Origin: JACCXE01 sp963718605
GTDB taxonomy: Bacteria; Actinomycetota; Acidimicrobiia; Acidimicrobiales; JACCXE01
Direction: 5' to 3'
Assembly: GCA_963718605.1 (NCBI GenBank)
Contig: OY970363.1
Span: forward strand, 3,968,001 to 4,032,000
Length of the DNA: 64,000 bases
Position 1 is the first letter of the stretch. The number at the start of each line of letters is the position of its first letter. Below the pieces are notes generated by a model. That model was not told where the DNA came from. It ran no database searches and saw nothing but the letters and a program-made list of their open reading frames with translations. Of the stretch, positions 10,445 to 19,773 are shown one piece after another. The translations under genes were made by a program, and so were the position numbers.

Positions 10445-11489
10445 TTACGGCGCGACGGCGAGGGCGGTTTTTAGTTCGTCCAGGATCGGGACGGGGCCGG
10501 GGTCTATGCCTTGCATGGCGGCCATGTGAAGCGAGACGAAGTCGCCGTAGATGATGAGGTCGAAGAGCTGGGCGAGTTCGCCCTCGCCTTCGGCTTCGAC
10601 CACTTCGATGCCGGCCATGACCTCGCGCACGATCTCGGTGACGAGATCGAAGCGACGCGTGACCTGTGGGTGTTCGTGGTCGTGGCGCAGTTGGATCAGC
10701 GTGATCAGTTGGCGGGTGATGTCGCCGTGTTGACCCCACCCGACGATCTCGTTGTGGCACAACTCGGGGTTGACTGCGCCCATGGCCGGCGCCTTGGCGT
10801 TCTCGTTGACTTGGCCCTTCCAGCGCGTGACTGCGGCGGCGCCAAGCGACGCCGACGAGTGGATGAGCGGGAACGTGCCGCCGATGCGCTTGGCCAATTG
10901 TTCCGCCGGGCCGTTGTCCACAATCAGCTGATCGCGCCGACGGCGCAGTTGCGCGACGGCGAAGTCGATCCACTGGCGGGCGCCGGGGAACAGGCCGACG
11001 GACTCGAGGATCAAAAGCGGCGGAATGGATACGGCGCCGATACCGCCACGGGGTTGGGGCGAACACTCGAGCACTGGCGCGTACGGCGCGTTCCATTCGG
11101 CTGCGAGGTCGTGCAGCTGGCCGTGGCCCGACGACTACGCAGAGCTTGGCTCCCGCCATCTGTGCCTCGGAGGCGGCCTCGATCGTCTCTTCGGTGTCGC
11201 CTGAGTACGACACCGCAATCACCAATGAGTTCTCGGTGACAAACGCCGGCAGGGTGTAGCTCTTCACCACGACGGCGGGAACCGCCATGAACGGCGCCGC
11301 GCTCGCCAGCAGGATGTCGCCGGCGATACCGCTGCCGCCCATGCCGAGGATGACGACGTTCTCGATGTCGTCGTGGTCGGGCAACGCGTCGGCGCCCAAC
11401 AACTCGAAGGTCGACGCGGCCTCGGCGACCTGTTCGGGCAGGCCGGCAGCGACGTCCCACATCCCTTGGGTGTCGAGGGCGAGCGGCAT
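10445..11489 (-). pseudogene. Bifunctional phosphoglucose/phosphomannose isomerase-like (SIS domain), frameshifted
   Basis: An SIS-domain hexose-6-phosphate isomerase of the short phosphoglucose/phosphomannose type, about 347 residues if intact. The first frame gives residues 1-121, with the SIS motif LGMGGSGIAGD and VSYSGDTEET. The sequence then continues in another frame from GQLHDLAAEW through ATRWKGQVNENAKAP to the stop at 10445. One surplus base in the GGGCC run at about 11125-11129 explains the break. Both halves are well conserved with no other lesion. Possible causes are a sequencing or assembly error, very recent inactivation, or programmed frameshifting. It follows the Trm112-like gene with no gap, and manB is two genes upstream. 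From memory, the mycobacterial counterpart (Rv3256c) lies next to manB. Confidence 0.82.
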
Positions 11490-11732
11490 CTAGGAGTTGG
11501 CGTCCCAGCCGGGCGTGATGTTCTCTGCCTTCGCCTTTTCGTCGAGGCGCTTCGCTTCGGCGGCGTCCGCGGTGGTGGCCGCGTCGTCGAGGAAGTTCGG
11601 GATGTCGTTGGTGATCGGGTACTTGCGCTTCAGCCGCGGGTTGTACAAGAACTGCTCATCCGCGAAGTACAACAGCGGGCCCTTGTCTTGCGGGCACGCC
11701 AGGACACTCAACAACGCTGGGGCCAGAGCCAC
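11490..11732 (-). CDS. Trm112/UPF0434-like small protein
   Basis: 80 residues. The N-terminal LLSVLACPQDKGPLLYFADEQ and the YPITNDIPNFL segment are characteristic of the Trm112 (UPF0434/YcaR) family. Eukaryotic and archaeal members activate methyltransferases; the bacterial role is not settled. Only one Cys of the usual zinc pair is seen, so metal binding is doubtful. The GTG start at 11730-11732 is immediately after the manB stop, and its own stop abuts the isomerase ATG, so it forms a tight three-gene unit with them. Confidence 0.85.
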   Translation of the reverse strand: MALAPALLSVLACPQDKGPLLYFADEQFLYNPRLKRKYPITNDIPNFLDDAATTADAAEAKRLDEKAKAENITPGWDANS

Positions 11733-11733
11733 G

Positions 11734-13078
11734 TCAGCCTTCTCTCAATAGGGCGAGGACCTCATTGGTGCGGGCCTCGCATTCTTCGGTGCTGCTCGCC
11801 TCGAGGTTGAGGCGCAACAGCGGTTCGGTATTGGACGGGCGAACATTGAACCACCACGAGTCCGCCTCGCAGGTGAGGCCGTCGAGACGCGACTGCTGCA
11901 TGTAGGTGAACGCGCCCGCAACCTTCTCGATCGATGCGGACGTGTCGGTCACGCGCGTATTGATCTCGCCCGACGCGACGTAGCGCTCGAACGGTTTGCG
12001 CAGTTCGCTGAGCGGCTGGCCGGAACGGCTGATGATCTCGAGCAGCACGAGCGCCGCGATCAGCCCTGAGTCCGCTCGGTAGTTATCGCGGAAGTAGTAG
12101 TGCGCCGAGTGCTCACCGCCAACGATCGCGTCGTGCTGCGCCATCAACGCCTTCACGAAGCTGTGGCCGACGCGGCTGACGATCGGCGTGCCGCCGTGCT
12201 CGCGAATGACTTCGGGCACCGACCGGCTGCAGATCAAGTTGTAGATCACCGTGGAGCCTGGGTTCCGGTCGAGCATGGTGGCCGCGAGCATCGCGGTAGT
12301 GGTCGAGCCGGACAGGCCGATGCCCTTCTCGTCCACGAGGAACACGCGGTCAGCATCTCCATCGAACGCGAGGCCGACGTCCGCGCCGGTCTCGCGAACG
12401 CGGGCCACGAGGTCGACTTGGTTCGCGGGGTTGATCGGGATCGGCGGGATGGTTCGGGAACGTGCCGTCCAACTCGGCGTACATGATCTCAAGCTGGCAC
12501 GGCAGCGCCGCGAACACCTGCGGCAGGGCGAGGCCCCCCATCCCGTTGGCGGTGTCGGCCACGACTTTGAGCGGCAGGATCTTGTCGATGTCGATAAACG
12601 AATGACAGTGCGCCGCGTAATCCGGCAAGAGGTCGAGCGCGTGCGCTTCGCCCCGGCGGGCCGGACGCGGATGCTCGGTGCCCGACTGGATGTCGGCCTT
12701 GATCACGTCGAGGCCGCTGTCCTCGCCCACGGGCTTCGCCCCGGCCAGACACAACTTGATGCCGTTGTACGCGGCCGGGTTGTGCGAACCGGTGAAGGTC
12801 GCGCCGGGCATGTCGAGCTTGCCGGCGGCGAAATACAACAGGTCGGTCGGGATGAGGCCGAGGTCGATGACGTCGACGCCTTGATCGAGCGCGCCGTCGA
12901 TGAACGCGCCGCTGAGTTCGAGCCCGGACGGCCGCATGTCGCGTCCCACGACGATCGACGGGGCACCCGCAAACCGCGCAAAGGCGGCGCCGACTTGACG
13001 GGCCAACTCCGCATTTAGTTCGTCGGGTACGAGGCCACGGATGTCATAGGCCTTAAAAACGGTGTCGAGTGCGGTCAT
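11734..13078 (-). pseudogene. manB: Phosphomannomutase/phosphoglucomutase, frameshifted
   Basis: An alpha-D-phosphohexomutase interconverting mannose-6-P and mannose-1-P (or the glucose phosphates), supplying GDP-mannose. It would be about 447 residues if intact. The first frame carries KAYDIRG, the active serine in TGSHNP (S98) and the domain-2 region up to DGTFPNHPADP. The second frame continues with NPANQVDLVARV, the metal-binding DGDADR, the sugar-binding GGEHSAH and the phosphate-binding RPSNTEP. One extra base at about 12434-12439 separates them. All catalytic elements are preserved. A TAAGTT hexamer 10 nt upstream of the ATG may be its promoter. It is followed directly by the Trm112-like gene and the isomerase, which carries a similar +1 lesion. 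Confidence 0.85.
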
Positions 13079-13088
13079 TTCCCGATCG

Positions 13089-13094
13089 AACTTA
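13089..13094 (-). promoter_or_regulatory. Candidate -10 hexamer of manB
   Basis: TAAGTT on the minus strand, 10 nt before the manB ATG, overlapping the stop of the GtrA-GT fusion gene. Confidence 0.35.
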
Positions 13095-14252
13095 GTTGAG
13101 GTTGTCGTAAGCGCCCTGACCAGCGAGGCGGCGAATGCGGATCATGTCGACCAGTACCCGTAGCGAGTCGAGGCCCACGCGCACCGTCGATCCCTCCGAG
13201 TTCGTCAAGGTCACCGGCACTTCTTCGAGGGACAGGCGCAGCCGTTCGGCGAGGTGGAACACCTCGATGTCGAACGCGAACCGGTCGATGCGGGCGACAG
13301 AAAAGATGGCGTGCGCGGCGTCCGAGCGAAACGCCTTGAGGCCACACTGCGTGTCGCGATAAGCGCCCAGCAGCACGCCGAAAGAAATGAGATTGATCGC
13401 GCGGCTGCCGAGCGCGCGTAGGCGACCGGCGCGTACCAGCGTGACGGTTTCGATGTGGCCGCGGCTTCCGACCACGACGTCCCAGCCCGCCTCAACCTCC
13501 GACAGCAGCGTGAGCAGCAACACCGGTTCGTAGGCGAGGTCGGCGTCGGTGAATGCGATCGTGCGCCCGTGCGCGCTGAGCATCCCCCGCCGCACCGCCG
13601 CGCCCTTGCCCTTGTTCTCGGGCAGCTTCAGTACGAGGTCGGCGCCCGACCGCTGCGCGGCGCCGAACGTGTCGTCGCTCGACCCGTCGTCCACGATCAC
13701 GATCTCCAACTCACCCGCACCCACGGCCGGCTCTAATTCGTCGCGCAACCGACGCACCGTCGACTCGATGAACGACTCGGCTTTGTACGCGGGGATCACC
13801 ACGCTCAAGCGAAACGACCCAGGCGAGGGCTTTGGGTCCGCGGGCGGATGAATCTGCACGGCGCGCACCTGGTTGAACAGCAGGCTGCGATATCCGATCA
13901 CGCGCACGACACCGGCGATAGCCAGCGCCGCGGCCTTCGACAGGACGAGCACACGCGCCGAGTCGGGGTTGAACAGCAGCCCGGCCCGCACGGCCGCCAC
14001 GTCCACCAGGCCCGCGGACGCGGTAACGAGCGCATAGGCGAACGGCTCGTCCACCCACCGCAAGTGCGGGTCGCGCGTGAACGTGAGGGCGCGATTCGCA
14101 AAGAACGAAACGATCGCGCCGCACGTGATCGCGACGGCGTCAGCGAGCAGCACTGGCACGCCGAGGCCGAGGCGCAACGACAAGAGCACCGAGACGTCGA
14201 CGGCGGTAACGAGAACACCGACGGCCGCGAACCGTCGCAACTGCGAGCGCAC
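13092..14252 (-). CDS. GtrA-like membrane domain fused to a GT2 glycosyltransferase
   Basis: 386 residues. Residues 1-125 form a four-helix GtrA-like membrane domain (RFAAVGVLVTAVDV ... FFANRALTF); GtrA proteins are linked to moving lipid-linked sugars across the membrane. Residues about 147-370 form a DPM-like GT2 domain with LSVVIPAYKAE, IVDDGSSD, the metal site TDADL and the C-terminal DTQCGLKAF motif. This suggests one protein both makes and flips a polyprenyl-phosphate sugar, possibly mannose given manB next door. The GTG start is supported by a TAGCTT hexamer exactly 6 nt upstream. Confidence 0.86.
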   Translation of the reverse strand: MRSQLRRFAAVGVLVTAVDVSVLLSLRLGLGVPVLLADAVAITCGAIVSFFANRALTFTRDPHLRWVDEPFAYALVTASAGLVDVAAVRAGLLFNPDSARVLVLSKAAALAIAGVVRVIGYRSLLFNQVRAVQIHPPADPKPSPGSFRLSVVIPAYKAESFIESTVRRLRDELEPAVGAGELEIVIVDDGSSDDTFGAAQRSGADLVLKLPENKGKGAAVRRGMLSAHGRTIAFTDADLAYEPVLLLTLLSEVEAGWDVVVGSRGHIETVTLVRAGRLRALGSRAINLISFGVLLGAYRDTQCGLKAFRSDAAHAIFSVARIDRFAFDIEVFHLAERLRLSLEEVPVTLTNSEGSTVRVGLDSLRVLVDMIRIRRLAGQGAYDNLN

Positions 14253-14258
14253 GAGGAA

Positions 14259-14264
14259 AAGCTA
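14259..14264 (-). promoter_or_regulatory. Leaderless -10 hexamer of the GtrA-GT2 fusion gene
   Basis: TAGCTT on the minus strand with a 6-nt spacer to the GTG at 14250-14252. Confidence 0.5.
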
Positions 14265-14275
14265 GGTGAGGACGG

Positions 14276-16699
14276 TCAGCTGCCGAGCGTGCCCGCGCCG
14301 GCGAGTTCTCGCAACCAGTCCGCTTCTGCGTCCGGCGCCGGTTCCGGCTCCTCGACGGGAGGCGGCGGCGTGGCCGCGTCGTCCGACGAGTCGCCGCACG
14401 GCACCGGCCGGCGCCCGAACCACCACAGCAAGCCGAGACCGGCGAAGCCGAGCACCGTCGCGAAATTGGCGAGCAGATCGACGGGCGTATTGCCGTAGTG
14501 AATCGTGACGTGCTTCGCGGTCGGAATCACGACCATCTCGTTCGGCGTGACCCGCCACGGCCCGTCCGCGCCGTTGGCCTTCCAGTTCGGGAAGTACGAC
14601 GACTTGACCACGACGGGAACGCCGACACGGCTGACGTCGAAGCTGATGCGGTCGTCTCTCGTCTTGATGTGCGACACCTTCGCGGTGGCGGCGATCGGTT
14701 TGGTCGGCGGAGTGGTCGACGGACGATCGACGCGGGGCCAATCCTTCGGCCCCGACGCGGCGTACAGGACGTCACGCGTGCCGGTCGACGTGTAGGCCTG
14801 CACGGCGGCGTCCTGCCACTTGCGGCCGCCCTTGGGCACCTTGGTCATCACAGCCGGCAGGTACGTCAATGGCTCGACGAGCGCGGAGCGCTTCACCACG
14901 TAAATCTTCCACGCGCGGGTCTGGGCGCTCGAGGTGCCGTTTTCGTTGATCGTGGCCACCCACGGCTTGGTCTCGGCCACGAGTGTGAGGTCGGGGACTT
15001 GGTCGGCTTGGGCAACGGCGGCGGTGCTGACGGCCATGTAATACCGCACGCCGATCTCTTGGAGATGACGCACGCCTTCGGCGACGTTCAGCTCCGAATA
15101 CGGCAAGTCGCGTTGCGGGCGCGACGGGCGCGCCGACATCTCGGACTGGTTGAGGAAGTGGTACGGCGTGCTCGCCGCCGACTCGAAGAACAAGCCTTCC
15201 ATCGAGTCGATGCAGCCGTCGGTCCAGTACGGCAGCAGCATCAACGCCATCGGCGTGCCGAAGCGATCCAGTTCAGGCTCGTACTCCCACATCGCCCGGC
15301 CGCACCCGTGGTCTTTCCCGACCTTGGCCATCGTGGTGAGGGTGTCGCGGTATTCGGGGTAGCTCGCCTTGCGTTCGTAGCCCGAGTAGTTCCATTTCCC
15401 CCAGTCCAAAACGAAGTTGCGATCCGCGGTTTTGAACGGACTGACCCGCCAGGACGGCACCATCTGAAGCGGCAGTCCGACGAGTACGAACACGTAGGCC
15501 GCGGCCAGCAACGGCGCGAACAGCCGCGGCAAGAACTCGATCGTGTCGAGCGAGTCGTCGCTCGCGCGTTCACCCAGGATCGTCTTCTTCGTCGCCGCGA
15601 GGATCCATGAGGCACCGAGCGCGAGCTCGGCTGCGGCCACGCCTCCGAGGACATACAGGAAGAAGAACCACGAAGGCAGCAGGCGCGCGTTCCACAAGCG
15701 GCTCTGCGGCGCGTAAATGAACCCGGCCAACGAGAGCGCAGCCATGAGCGTGGCGAACAAGCCGATGCGGCTGCGGCGGCCGATGGTGAGAACCACGCCG
15801 AGCGCCGCGAACGCGAACAGGGCCTTCAATGCGTGGGGGAACAGTTGATGCCGGTAGTCGGTCAGCTTCTCCCAGCCCATGTCGTTCGTATATGCGAGCC
15901 GCATCAGGAACGGCATCACCCAGAACGCGGTGAGGAGCCCGCCGACGATGAACACCGGTACTGCGCGCTTCAGCGACTTGCGTTGCGGAGTCATCGCGAT
16001 CAACACCAAGGCGCCAACGATCGCGATGATCGACGGCACGATGTGGGTGAGGAACGTGCACGCCAACACGAACGCGGTGACGGCCTTGTACTTGCCGGTG
16101 TCGAGCACCCGCGCGAACAGGCCGAGGAACACGAGGCAGAACGACAGACTGATCGAGTTCGCGAACTCGCCCGCGAGCGTTGAAGCGATGTTGCCGCCGT
16201 AGATCGTGAAGGTTCGATCGAACACGAACGGAACGGTCGCAAGGGCCACCAGCGCGGGACCAGGCCAGCGCAGCTTCATAGACCGCGCGAAGAACCACGT
16301 CGCCGCGGGCAGGGTGAGGAGCCCCGACACCGACACGAGCTTGAACGCGACGTTGTAGGGCATCACCAGGTCGGCGAGCACGATCATCAGGCTGGGCAAC
16401 GGGAAGTAGAAGGTGAGCGCGGGAAAACCGCCGTACCAGTCAGGCGCCCAGCCGGTGAGTCGACCGTGCGGCAACAAGTGGTCGCGCAGGTACGCCGGCG
16501 TCCAGACGTGGGCGCCCATGTCGCCGCCCGCCGGTGTGGTGTTCGCGAACAACAGCGACGGGTGGAGTTGTTTGAAAATGAATGCCGTGGCCGCGATCAA
16601 CACGGCTGCGGTGATGACTCGCTGCGTCCACACGCGGTTGTTGGCCGTCAGCATGGATGCCATTTTGACCTGAGAACCAACCACGACCTCGTCAGCCAT
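14276..16699 (-). CDS. Large polytopic membrane protein (PTPS-related/YfhO-like)
   Basis: 807 residues. About a dozen hydrophobic helices span residues 28-400, then a long extracytoplasmic part (about 420-745) and one last helix near 750-770. The N-terminal GGDMGAHVW and PDWYGGFPALTFYFP segments resemble GT-C type membrane glycosyltransferases and the actinobacterial 6-pyruvoyl-tetrahydropterin-synthase-related membrane family. A lipid-linked sugar donor is likely but the reaction is not known. The C terminus is acidic and proline-rich. The ATG at 16697-16699 overlaps the end of the CPBP gene by 8 nt, so it is translationally coupled to it. Confidence 0.75.
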   Translation of the reverse strand: MADEVVVGSQVKMASMLTANNRVWTQRVITAAVLIAATAFIFKQLHPSLLFANTTPAGGDMGAHVWTPAYLRDHLLPHGRLTGWAPDWYGGFPALTFYFPLPSLMIVLADLVMPYNVAFKLVSVSGLLTLPAATWFFARSMKLRWPGPALVALATVPFVFDRTFTIYGGNIASTLAGEFANSISLSFCLVFLGLFARVLDTGKYKAVTAFVLACTFLTHIVPSIIAIVGALVLIAMTPQRKSLKRAVPVFIVGGLLTAFWVMPFLMRLAYTNDMGWEKLTDYRHQLFPHALKALFAFAALGVVLTIGRRSRIGLFATLMAALSLAGFIYAPQSRLWNARLLPSWFFFLYVLGGVAAAELALGASWILAATKKTILGERASDDSLDTIEFLPRLFAPLLAAAYVFVLVGLPLQMVPSWRVSPFKTADRNFVLDWGKWNYSGYERKASYPEYRDTLTTMAKVGKDHGCGRAMWEYEPELDRFGTPMALMLLPYWTDGCIDSMEGLFFESAASTPYHFLNQSEMSARPSRPQRDLPYSELNVAEGVRHLQEIGVRYYMAVSTAAVAQADQVPDLTLVAETKPWVATINENGTSSAQTRAWKIYVVKRSALVEPLTYLPAVMTKVPKGGRKWQDAAVQAYTSTGTRDVLYAASGPKDWPRVDRPSTTPPTKPIAATAKVSHIKTRDDRISFDVSRVGVPVVVKSSYFPNWKANGADGPWRVTPNEMVVIPTAKHVTIHYGNTPVDLLANFATVLGFAGLGLLWWFGRRPVPCGDSSDDAATPPPPVEEPEPAPDAEADWLRELAGAGTLGS

Positions 16700-17414
16700 G
16701 CCAGAGCGCGATCACGGTGACGGTATTGAACGCGGCGTGGGCGAGGATGTTGGGCCCCAACCGGCCCGAGCGGTGCGCGAGCCACGCCAGTACGACGCCG
16801 AAGCCGGCCAGCCCCGGCAACGTGACCCAGTCGAAGTGGACCGCACCGAACACCAGGCCCGTAACGAGGATCGATGCCAGCGGCGGCATGTACCGCTTGA
16901 GCGATCGCAGCAGCATCCCCCGGTAGAAAATCTCCTCGACCAGTGGCGCGCCGACAATGAGCAGGACGGCGAGAAAGTAAAAGCCGGCGCCGTGCGCGTT
17001 GTTGGTGAGGTCCTTGGCCGGCGCTTCGAGGTCTTTCGTGAGGTCCCGGCTGACGAACAGCTGCACGATGACGTAGATCAACGGCAACAGGACAAACTGG
17101 CACGCAATGCCTACGGCGGCGCCGGACAGGTCGGACGGAAACTTGAATCGCAGCCCTAGGTCGGTGGCCAAGTTGCCGGTCTCGCGGATCTTGCAGACGA
17201 CCATGGCGCCCGGGATCAAGCCGGCCCACAAACCGATGAGGCCGGCGCAGGTTTCGGCGTAGGAACCGGAACCGCCGATCGCGGTGCCAACCGCGAACCC
17301 CAACGCGGAGGTGACCATGCTGAAGAAGAACACCGCGAGGACGTCGAGCAGGCGGATTTCGGACCGCGGCTCGTCGGCGGAAACGATCTCGGTGATGGGG
17401 TGAGGAACTGTCAT
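16692..17414 (-). CDS. CPBP-family intramembrane glutamic protease
   Basis: 240 residues with about seven to eight hydrophobic segments. It has the three CPBP (Rce1/Abi) motifs: EExxxR at E160, E161 and R165, FxxxH ending at H193, and HxxxN at H226 and N230. Members cleave within membranes or protect against self-produced bacteriocins; the substrate here is unknown. It lies 33 bp downstream of the DUF3499 gene and overlaps the large membrane protein gene downstream, forming one transcription unit. Confidence 0.88.
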   Translation of the reverse strand: MTVPHPITEIVSADEPRSEIRLLDVLAVFFFSMVTSALGFAVGTAIGGSGSYAETCAGLIGLWAGLIPGAMVVCKIRETGNLATDLGLRFKFPSDLSGAAVGIACQFVLLPLIYVIVQLFVSRDLTKDLEAPAKDLTNNAHGAGFYFLAVLLIVGAPLVEEIFYRGMLLRSLKRYMPPLASILVTGLVFGAVHFDWVTLPGLAGFGVVLAWLAHRSGRLGPNILAHAAFNTVTVIALWHG

Positions 17415-17447
17415 ACGCCGGCGCGCGCCAGCGTAAAGGGGAATCCG

Positions 17448-17669
17448 CTAAACGGCGAGGCGGCGGATGTTGCTGCCGCGACGGTCATCGACGGCCCAGC
17501 CAACCGGAGCCCGCACGTTCGCGGCGTGGGTCGGACAGAGGAACCATCCGCCCTCGACACCGCGGTCGGAGGGATCTAGCCAGACCGTGCGGCTGGCGTA
17601 GTCATAAGAAAGTGTGGCGTCGGCAGCGGCCCCACATCCGGGGCGGGCGCAACGGGGAGTACGCGACAT
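17448..17669 (-). CDS. DUF3499 family protein
   Basis: 73 residues. The start SRTPRCARPGCGAAADATLSYDY, two further residues (C45, H48) that could complete a zinc site, and APVGWAV match the actinobacterial DUF3499 family. It is probably a small zinc-ribbon protein of unknown function. The family is typically found beside manB in actinobacteria (Rv3258c in M. tuberculosis, recalled), consistent with its position upstream of the manB group here. The ATG is supported by a TACGCT hexamer exactly 6 nt upstream. Confidence 0.85.
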   Translation of the reverse strand: MSRTPRCARPGCGAAADATLSYDYASRTVWLDPSDRGVEGGWFLCPTHAANVRAPVGWAVDDRRGSNIRRLAV

Positions 17670-17675
17670 ACGAAA

Positions 17676-17681
17676 AGCGTA
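17676..17681 (-). promoter_or_regulatory. Leaderless -10 hexamer of the DUF3499 gene
   Basis: TACGCT on the minus strand, 6 nt before the ATG at 17667-17669. Confidence 0.5.
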
Positions 17682-17754
17682 TGAACTCCACCGACGAATT
17701 ACGTGGATGGTATTCGCGAGATGCCCCGCGGAAAGTCGGAGGCCCGCGCACCTC

Positions 17755-17760
17755 TACGAT
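17755..17760 (+). promoter_or_regulatory. Leaderless -10 hexamer of ftsH
   Basis: TACGAT followed by 6 nt and the GTG at 17767. This decides the ftsH start in favour of the GTG over the ATG two codons later. Confidence 0.5.
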
Positions 17761-17766
17761 GACGGG

Positions 17767-19773
17767 GTGAGCATGCCGCCGCCGTCGTCGCGGACGCCGA
17801 AACCAACCACCCCCGGCCGAAACCAGCCGCCCGCGCGCATCGCCGCGCTGGCGCTCGTCGCGCTGGTCGCGTTGGCGATCTTCCTTCCGGGCTGGCGCGA
17901 CACGAAAAAGACGCAGACGAAGCTCAGTTACAACCAGGTCATCTCCGAAGCCGAGGCGGGCCACGTCCTCGCGGCCAAGCTCAACAACGACACGGGCAAG
18001 ATCACCGGCACCGTCACGGTTGACGGCAAGGAGCAGAAGTTCTCGGTCACCGGGCCCCGGCCTATCCCCGACCCGGTCGAGGAGTCGCTGCGCAAGAACG
18101 TCAAGCAGCTCGAGTTCGCCAACGAGACCACGAGCCTGTTGGTCTCGTTCCTCCCGACGCTGTTGTTCTTCGGCCTGGTAATCGGCTTCCTCGTTTGGAT
18201 GCAGCGCCGAGCGCAGGGCCAGATGAGCGGAATCATGAACGTCGGGCGCAGCAAGGCGAAGGTGTACACGACCGAACGCCCGAAGACGACCTTCGACGAC
18301 GTCGCCGGCTACGAAGGGGTCAAGCAAGAGATTCGTGAAGTGGTCGACTTTCTGAAGAACCCGGGGCGGTTCAAGGAGATCGGCGCCCGTATCCCCAAAG
18401 GCGTTCTGCTGGTAGGCCCGCCGGGCACCGGTAAGACCCTGATCGCACGGGCCGTGGCCGGTGAGGCCGGCGTGCCGTTCATGTCGGTCACGGGTTCGGA
18501 CTTCATGGAGATGTTCGTGGGCGTTGGCGCCAGCCGCGTGCGCGACTTGTTCCAGACCGCCCGCAAGCAGGCGCCGGCGATCATTTTCGTGGACGAGATC
18601 GACTCGATCGGGCGTAAGCGTGGCGCGGGCCTCGGTGGCGGCCACGACGAGCGCGAGCAGACGCTCAACCAGATGCTGTCCGAGATGGACGGGTTCGAGA
18701 CCACCGAAGGCATCGTGATGATGGCGGCGACCAACCGTCCCGACGTCCTTGATCCAGCGTTGCTTCGCCCGGGCCGCTTCGACCGCCAAATCATCGTCCC
18801 GCTTCCCGACTTGGACGAGCGGCTTCCGATCCTCAGGGTGCACATGAAGGACAAGCGCGTGGGCGCCGACGTCGATCTCGACGTGGTCGCCCGCGGCACA
18901 CCCGGCATGAGCGGCGCCGACCTGGCCAATCTCGTGAACGAAGCCGCGCTGCACGCGGTGCGGCGTGGCGCCAAGGAAATTGGCATGCAGGACTTCGAAG
19001 CCGCCCGCGACCGCGTGCTCATGGGCCAGCGGCGCGACTCGATGGTGCTGAGCGACGAAGAAAAGGAACGCGTCGCGTACCACGAGGGCGGTCACGCCGT
19101 GCTCGCCTACGTGCTGCCCGACACCGATCCCCTGCACAAGGTCACGATCATCCCGAGTGGCATGGCGCTCGGCGTCACCCAGCAACTGCCGCTCGAAGAG
19201 AAGCACATCTACGACATCGACTACATCCAGGATTCGCTGTGCGTACGCATGGGCGGCCGCGTCGCCGAGTTGATCATCTTCGGCGACCTGTCCACGGGTG
19301 CCAGCAACGACCTGGTCGGCAACACCGAACTCGCGCGCAAGATGGTGCGCGAGTGGGGCATGAGTGATCGCGTCGGGCCGATGGCGTGGGGCGCGCAAGG
19401 CATGGTGTTCCTCGGCGAGGACCTGATGCAGAGCGGTCGTGACTACTCCGACGAGACGAGCCGGGTCATCGACGAAGAGGTCGAGCAAATCCTGCGAACC
19501 CAGGAAGGCCGCGCCACGGACTACCTGACCAAGCACCGCACGGGGCTGGACGCCGTCGCCGCCGCGCTACTCGAGCACGAGACGATTGACGGCGCCGAGG
19601 TGAAGCGATTAGTCGACGTTGCCAACGGCACCGAGGTGAAGTCGGCGGACGGCAAGGTGCAGACGAACGGCAAGTCCGCCAGCAGCGGATCGACCGCTAA
19701 TGGTCGTGGTCGTGCGGCTGCGGCGCCGAAGAAGGGTCCCGCACCGTCGCGATCGCGCCCCACAGGTCGATAG
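17767..19773 (+). CDS. ftsH: ATP-dependent zinc metalloprotease FtsH
   Basis: 668 residues. A membrane-bound AAA+ protease that degrades misfolded membrane proteins and selected regulators. TM helices lie at about 24-42 and 124-145 with a short extracytoplasmic domain between. Walker A GPPGTGKT is at about 217-224, Walker B IIFVDEID at about 272-279, the second region of homology ends RPGRFDRQI, and the zinc site is HEGGH at about 439-443. Most FtsH proteins have HEAGH, so the Gly is unusual, but the HExxH ligands are intact. The tail is a basic Ser/Ala/Gly/Pro-rich segment whose last 77 nt overlap, antisense, the thioredoxin-like gene. The GTG start is chosen from the leaderless promoter spacing. 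Confidence 0.96.
   Translation: MSMPPPSSRTPKPTTPGRNQPPARIAALALVALVALAIFLPGWRDTKKTQTKLSYNQVISEAEAGHVLAAKLNNDTGKITGTVTVDGKEQKFSVTGPRPIPDPVEESLRKNVKQLEFANETTSLLVSFLPTLLFFGLVIGFLVWMQRRAQGQMSGIMNVGRSKAKVYTTERPKTTFDDVAGYEGVKQEIREVVDFLKNPGRFKEIGARIPKGVLLVGPPGTGKTLIARAVAGEAGVPFMSVTGSDFMEMFVGVGASRVRDLFQTARKQAPAIIFVDEIDSIGRKRGAGLGGGHDEREQTLNQMLSEMDGFETTEGIVMMAATNRPDVLDPALLRPGRFDRQIIVPLPDLDERLPILRVHMKDKRVGADVDLDVVARGTPGMSGADLANLVNEAALHAVRRGAKEIGMQDFEAARDRVLMGQRRDSMVLSDEEKERVAYHEGGHAVLAYVLPDTDPLHKVTIIPSGMALGVTQQLPLEEKHIYDIDYIQDSLCVRMGGRVAELIIFGDLSTGASNDLVGNTELARKMVREWGMSDRVGPMAWGAQGMVFLGEDLMQSGRDYSDETSRVIDEEVEQILRTQEGRATDYLTKHRTGLDAVAAALLEHETIDGAEVKRLVDVANGTEVKSADGKVQTNGKSASSGSTANGRGRAAAAPKKGPAPSRSRPTGR

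Noticed and set aside
17602..19536. A long open frame (644 codons) antisense to ftsH
   Set aside because: It mirrors the codon bias of ftsH, has a His/Asp/Val/Arg-rich composition typical of antisense frames in high-GC DNA, and shows no domain.
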